Assembly (NCBI GenBank): GCA_045130275.1
Contig: JBGUPL010000029.1
Span: forward strand, 49,824-113,823
Origin: F23-D06 sp045130275
GTDB lineage: Bacteria; Bacteroidota; Bacteroidia; Bacteroidales; WCHB1-69
DNA: 64,000 nt
Direction: 5' to 3'
The notes beneath the pieces are model-generated. The model was not told the origin of the DNA. It was given only the letters and a program-made list of their open reading frames with translations, and made no database searches. The translations under genes were made by a program, and so were the position numbers. The stretch's first letter is position 1. Each line of letters opens with the position of its first letter. Shown in pieces: positions 60,935 through 64,000 of this stretch.

Positions 60935-61603
60935 ATGATACGATTAGAGAACATCAGCAAAAGCTTCCGTTCCGAAACGGTGGAGACGAAAGCGCTACAG
61001 CAAGTAAATATGGAGGTCCGGAAGGGCGAGTTCATAGCCGTGATGGGCCCTTCCGGTTGCGGCAAGACGACCTTGCTCAACATCCTCGGCCTCCTCAACA
61101 CCCCCGACTCGGGCCGCTATTTCCTTGACGGCCGCGACGTGAGCGGACTGAAAGAGCGCGACCGGCTGAAGCTGCGGCGTGGGGTCATCGGCTTCGTCTT
61201 CCAGAGCTTCAACCTCATCGACGACATGAACGTCTTCGAGAATGTGGAGTTGCCGTTGCGCTACCTCGGGCTCAGTAAGTCGGAGCGGCGGGCGAAGGTC
61301 AACGAGGTGCTGGAGCGCATGAGCATCATCCACCGGGCGAGCCACTATCCGCAGCAGCTCTCCGGCGGGCAGCAGCAGCGTGTCGCCGTGGCCCGGGCGG
61401 TTGTCTCCAACCCGCAGCTCATCCTCTGCGACGAGCCCACCGGCAACCTCGACAGCCACAACGGCCTTGACGTCATGCACCTGCTCTGCGACCTCAACGC
61501 CGCCGGCACCACCATCGTCATGGTCACCCACAGCGCCCACGACGCCGGCTTCGCGCATAGGATCGTCCACCTGCTCGACGGCTTCATCAATGATGAATTA
61601 TGA
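60935..61603 (+). CDS. ABC transporter ATP-binding protein (LolD/MacB type)
   Basis: A 222-residue ATPase. Walker A GPSGCGKTT is at 38-46, then a Q-loop in GFVFQSFNLI, signature LSGGQQQR, Walker B LILCDEPTGNLDS and the switch His in VTHS. This is the MacB/LolD subgroup, which drives mechanotransmission rather than classical import. It pairs with the FtsX-like permease downstream. Start 60935 (MIRLE) fits family alignment; the ATG at 60908 lies in a repeat. Confidence 0.93.
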   Translation: MIRLENISKSFRSETVETKALQQVNMEVRKGEFIAVMGPSGCGKTTLLNILGLLNTPDSGRYFLDGRDVSGLKERDRLKLRRGVIGFVFQSFNLIDDMNVFENVELPLRYLGLSKSERRAKVNEVLERMSIIHRASHYPQQLSGGQQQRVAVARAVVSNPQLILCDEPTGNLDSHNGLDVMHLLCDLNAAGTTIVMVTHSAHDAGFAHRIVHLLDGFINDEL

Positions 61604-61891
61604 ATGCTGAATGCTGAATGCTGAATGAAGAATGTAGAATGAAGAATGAAGAATTAAGAATTAAAAATGATGGTGCGAAAGAGCCCCAATTCCCCTTCTG
61701 TTTTAGAAGGGGTGCCCGAAGGGCGGGGTAGTAATATGAAAACTACTTCCTTGAGCAGCCCATTCCCCTTCTTTTAGAAGGGGTGCCCGAAGGGCGGGGT
61801 AGTATTAGGGGCAAGACGCGCGAAGCGCTAATAATCCCACACAAGCGAAGCGCAGTGTGGGGCCTGACAAGAACGAAAAACCAAATCAGAT
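61604..61891. repeat. GAATGCT tract with nested A3, B3, A4, C3 elements
   Basis: GAATGCT/GAATGAA words (61604-61675) are followed by A3 (61681-61733), the start of B3 (61741-61761), A4 (61761-61804) in place of the B3 loop, the GGGGC half of B3, and C3 (61813-61862). All lie in the leader of the permease gene, in the same orientation. Confidence 0.85.
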
Positions 61892-64000
61892 ATGAAACAA
61901 ACCCCAAAAATCCTCAACATCCTCGGCCTCGCCGTGGCCATCGCCGCCTTCATGGTGGTGGCGATGGTAAGATACTATGACCTCCGGTACGACAAGTCGT
62001 ACCCCGGTGCTGACCGCATCTACTCGGTGTGGCTCATGCGCTTCCATGAATTCAGTAACGGAACTCAAGAGTTGTCTTTGATGGCTACCAATACAGACTT
62101 TAAGAAGCTTACGGGAGTCTCTCTGGATGATCCTGCCAAGACACAGCCTTCCGTGCTGCCCTTCGAAGAGATGGCGGAGGCTTGCATCATGAGCGGTTAC
62201 GGTGGAGGCTGGAAACGGGTGGCAGCGGAAAACGGTACCTCGTTCGACACGATTTCGAAAATACAGATGACCATACCGTCCTACTTCCCCTTCTTCGGCA
62301 TAGATATTAAAGAGGGAAGTTTGGAGAAATTTACTGACTTTAGAAATGCGGTGATTTCCAGTCGATTAGCAAAGATTCTGTTTCCTCATGGAAGTGCCGT
62401 TGGGCAGCGGATTGTTTTGAGTTCTGAGAAAGAGTCCTACCATTCTGTCCCCTGTCCTTCGCTCGATACGCTTACCGTTATTGCCGTTTTCAAGGATCTG
62501 CCGCAGAACAGTTCCCTGTACGACTATGATGTGGTGCGACATTATCCTCCTGGCAAACTCGCTGGAGATGTCTATGTGAAAGTGAAGGATACGGCGATGG
62601 TTAATGCTTTGAAAGACAAGATATTGGATTGCTATCAAACGGTATATCACAATTTTTGGGACAATCTTGACACCACGGGCGACGAGGCTTTAAGTCAAGC
62701 GGAATATGATTTAAAGTATAAAGATGCGCCGAATAAAATCGACGATGTAAGATTGTCTTCTTTGCACGATGATTATCATTCACCCAACAATTTCTGGAAC
62801 TTTGAGGCCAAGCAGTTCACAACGATGTCCAAAGCGTTGAGTATATTCGGCATCGTGCTGTTGCTGCTCGCCTTCCTGAACTTCACCAACTACGCGGTGG
62901 CCACCGTGCCGATGTTCCTGCGCAAGACGAACATCCGCAAGATCGAGGGCTGCTCCAACGCACAGCTGAGGTGGGAGATGTTCGGGCGGTTCCTCCTCTC
63001 CGCCGTTATCGCTTTCCTCTTCGCGTTGGTCATCGTGGAGGTGTGCGCCCGCACGAAGGCGATTCCGTTCGTGACCATCAGTCTGAAGCTGGCGGACAAC
63101 ATGCCGGTGGTATGGCTCTCCGCCGCCGTCACCCTCTTGGTGGCCGTGGTCGCCTCGCTGTATCCGGTATTCTACACCACCGCCGCTGCTAACGTGGAAT
63201 CGGCGTTGAAGAGTCAGCTCGCCACCCCGCAGAAATACGGCAAGTGGCGCAAACTGTTGCTTCGTATGCAGACCACCCCGGCCTCTGTGGTGCAGTTTTT
63301 CGCCTCGTTTGCCATCATCCTCTTCATGACATTGGTTTTTGTACAGAACCATCAGATGAAGACCGCCGATGTGGGCTTTGAAACGGAGAATATCTATGTG
63401 GCTCAACTTCAGAAACCAAATCTGCCGACTTCTGACGGGTATCTGAAGTATCAAGAGGATTTTCAGTATAAAAATTTGGACTCCTTGAAGGGTGAATGGA
63501 GAAAGTTGGGGGCGATTGCAGACGTCACTTGGGCGGAGACTCCTGTGCTCGGATTTGGTAATATGTACGGTACTTTGGGACTTCAAATCGGGGATGAAAG
63601 GATAACCATCCCCCACCGCACCGTCTCAGCCAATTTCTTCCGATTTTTTGGCATCAAAATGGTGGAAGGCAAGGACTTTGAAGAGGACAGTGTCGAATTC
63701 CGTACTGGCAGAATCATCAATGAGGCAGCGCTGAAATTGACGAAGCAGTGGGAAACAGACTCAAACCGAACGAATGTAGGTGTCATCGGCGTTGTGCAAG
63801 ATTTCCACAACATGCCACTTATCGACGAAATAGATCCGTGTATCTATCTCGCGAAAGGCGATTCCGAGCTTGTATGGGATTGCCCATATATTTACATCAA
63901 ATTGAAAGACGCCAACAAACAAGATTTGGATACGTCTTTGATAAGCCAGATGAACACCGTTTGTGCTCGTTGGGGACATCTGAGCCCGTTCACCTCGCTG
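61892..64000 (+). CDS. FtsX/MacB-like ABC transporter permease (5' part, runs off window)
   Basis: The frame stays open for 703 codons to the window end, so the protein is incomplete. An N-terminal helix (about 8-28; ILNILGLAVAIAAFMVVAMV) leads to a periplasmic MacB-type domain (about 30-310; YDKSYPGADRIYSV). Three helices follow (about 315-335, 365-385, 405-430; FGIVLLLLAFLNFTNYAV), then a second repeat starts with a helix near 470 (FFASFAIILFMTLVFV) and another periplasmic domain. A final set of three helices should lie beyond the window. It probably works with the upstream ATPase to export a peptide, lipid or lipoprotein, or to resist a toxin. Confidence 0.88.
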   Translation, partial: MKQTPKILNILGLAVAIAAFMVVAMVRYYDLRYDKSYPGADRIYSVWLMRFHEFSNGTQELSLMATNTDFKKLTGVSLDDPAKTQPSVLPFEEMAEACIMSGYGGGWKRVAAENGTSFDTISKIQMTIPSYFPFFGIDIKEGSLEKFTDFRNAVISSRLAKILFPHGSAVGQRIVLSSEKESYHSVPCPSLDTLTVIAVFKDLPQNSSLYDYDVVRHYPPGKLAGDVYVKVKDTAMVNALKDKILDCYQTVYHNFWDNLDTTGDEALSQAEYDLKYKDAPNKIDDVRLSSLHDDYHSPNNFWNFEAKQFTTMSKALSIFGIVLLLLAFLNFTNYAVATVPMFLRKTNIRKIEGCSNAQLRWEMFGRFLLSAVIAFLFALVIVEVCARTKAIPFVTISLKLADNMPVVWLSAAVTLLVAVVASLYPVFYTTAAANVESALKSQLATPQKYGKWRKLLLRMQTTPASVVQFFASFAIILFMTLVFVQNHQMKTADVGFETENIYVAQLQKPNLPTSDGYLKYQEDFQYKNLDSLKGEWRKLGAIADVTWAETPVLGFGNMYGTLGLQIGDERITIPHRTVSANFFRFFGIKMVEGKDFEEDSVEFRTGRIINEAALKLTKQWETDSNRTNVGVIGVVQDFHNMPLIDEIDPCIYLAKGDSELVWDCPYIYIKLKDANKQDLDTSLISQMNTVCARWGHLSPFTSL

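Noticed and set aside
61892..64000. Frameshifted permease pseudogene
   Set aside because: I read the frame codon by codon: it is open from 61892 to the last base, so the gene is only cut by the window edge.

Overview
The window is chromosomal DNA from a member of the Bacteroidota, most likely an uncultured or host-associated Bacteroidales. The evidence is the -7 element TAnnTTTG upstream of many genes with no Shine-Dalgarno sites, several TonB-dependent/OMP_b-brl outer membrane proteins, type IX secretion (T9SS) family members (a PorE-like OmpA protein and a DUF5103 plug protein), a GH92 mannosidase beside a FucP-type sugar permease, GH20, methylmalonyl-CoA epimerase, and signal peptides ending in ..AQ. 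I cannot name a genus. No rRNA, phage, integrase or IS transposase was seen.

Layout. 72-11083 (+): xseA, tpiA, PorE-like OmpA protein, murC, a small PspC protein and two TonB/OMP barrels. 11113-18373 (-): dxr, adk, hpt, then the dnaB - trmH-like - unknown membrane-anchored protein operon. 18825-24806 (+): a 1993-residue alpha-2-macroglobulin-like protein. 24824-31096 (mostly -): GH20, a small unknown gene, a Panacea (DUF4065) antitoxin/toxin pair, a lone membrane protein (+), and a DUF58-radC operon. 31181-34380 (-): a beta-propeller/thioredoxin fusion, a small secreted protein and an ECF sigma factor. 34603-35883 (+): T9SS plug protein. 35886-43790 (-): a FISUMP-type secreted protein, GT2, DUF4199, mce, an ICMT-like methyltransferase, rplS, a large OMP barrel and tRNA-His. 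43966-50918 (+): uvrA, DUF349, DUF2147, an S4 protein and a PrsW-like protease. 51134-53260 (-): an M3 peptidase lipoprotein. 53471-64000 (+): hisS, DUF389, MFS, GH92, and an ABC ATPase with an FtsX/MacB permease that runs off the window.

Most protein-coding content is ordinary housekeeping and envelope biology. The unusual material is between the genes. Several families of short structured repeats (called A, B, C, F1, F2 and F3 here) recur, usually in the 5' leader of the next gene. Their stems are conserved while their loops vary, and many use a C-GAA-G mini-hairpin. One copy appears nested inside another, one lies in frame inside the macroglobulin gene, and one supplies a stop codon. In addition, many intergenic gaps are filled with iterated 6-9 nt words (e.g. 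TAAGTC, GCTATTG, GAATGAA, GTTTAGG, GATAATG) that recur at distant loci, and there is an 11-copy GCCTTCGGCTGTT array. These repeats, the toxin-antitoxin pair bounded by a 31-bp direct repeat, and a 46-bp palindrome with two DnaA-box-like 9-mers next to dnaB are the main leads.
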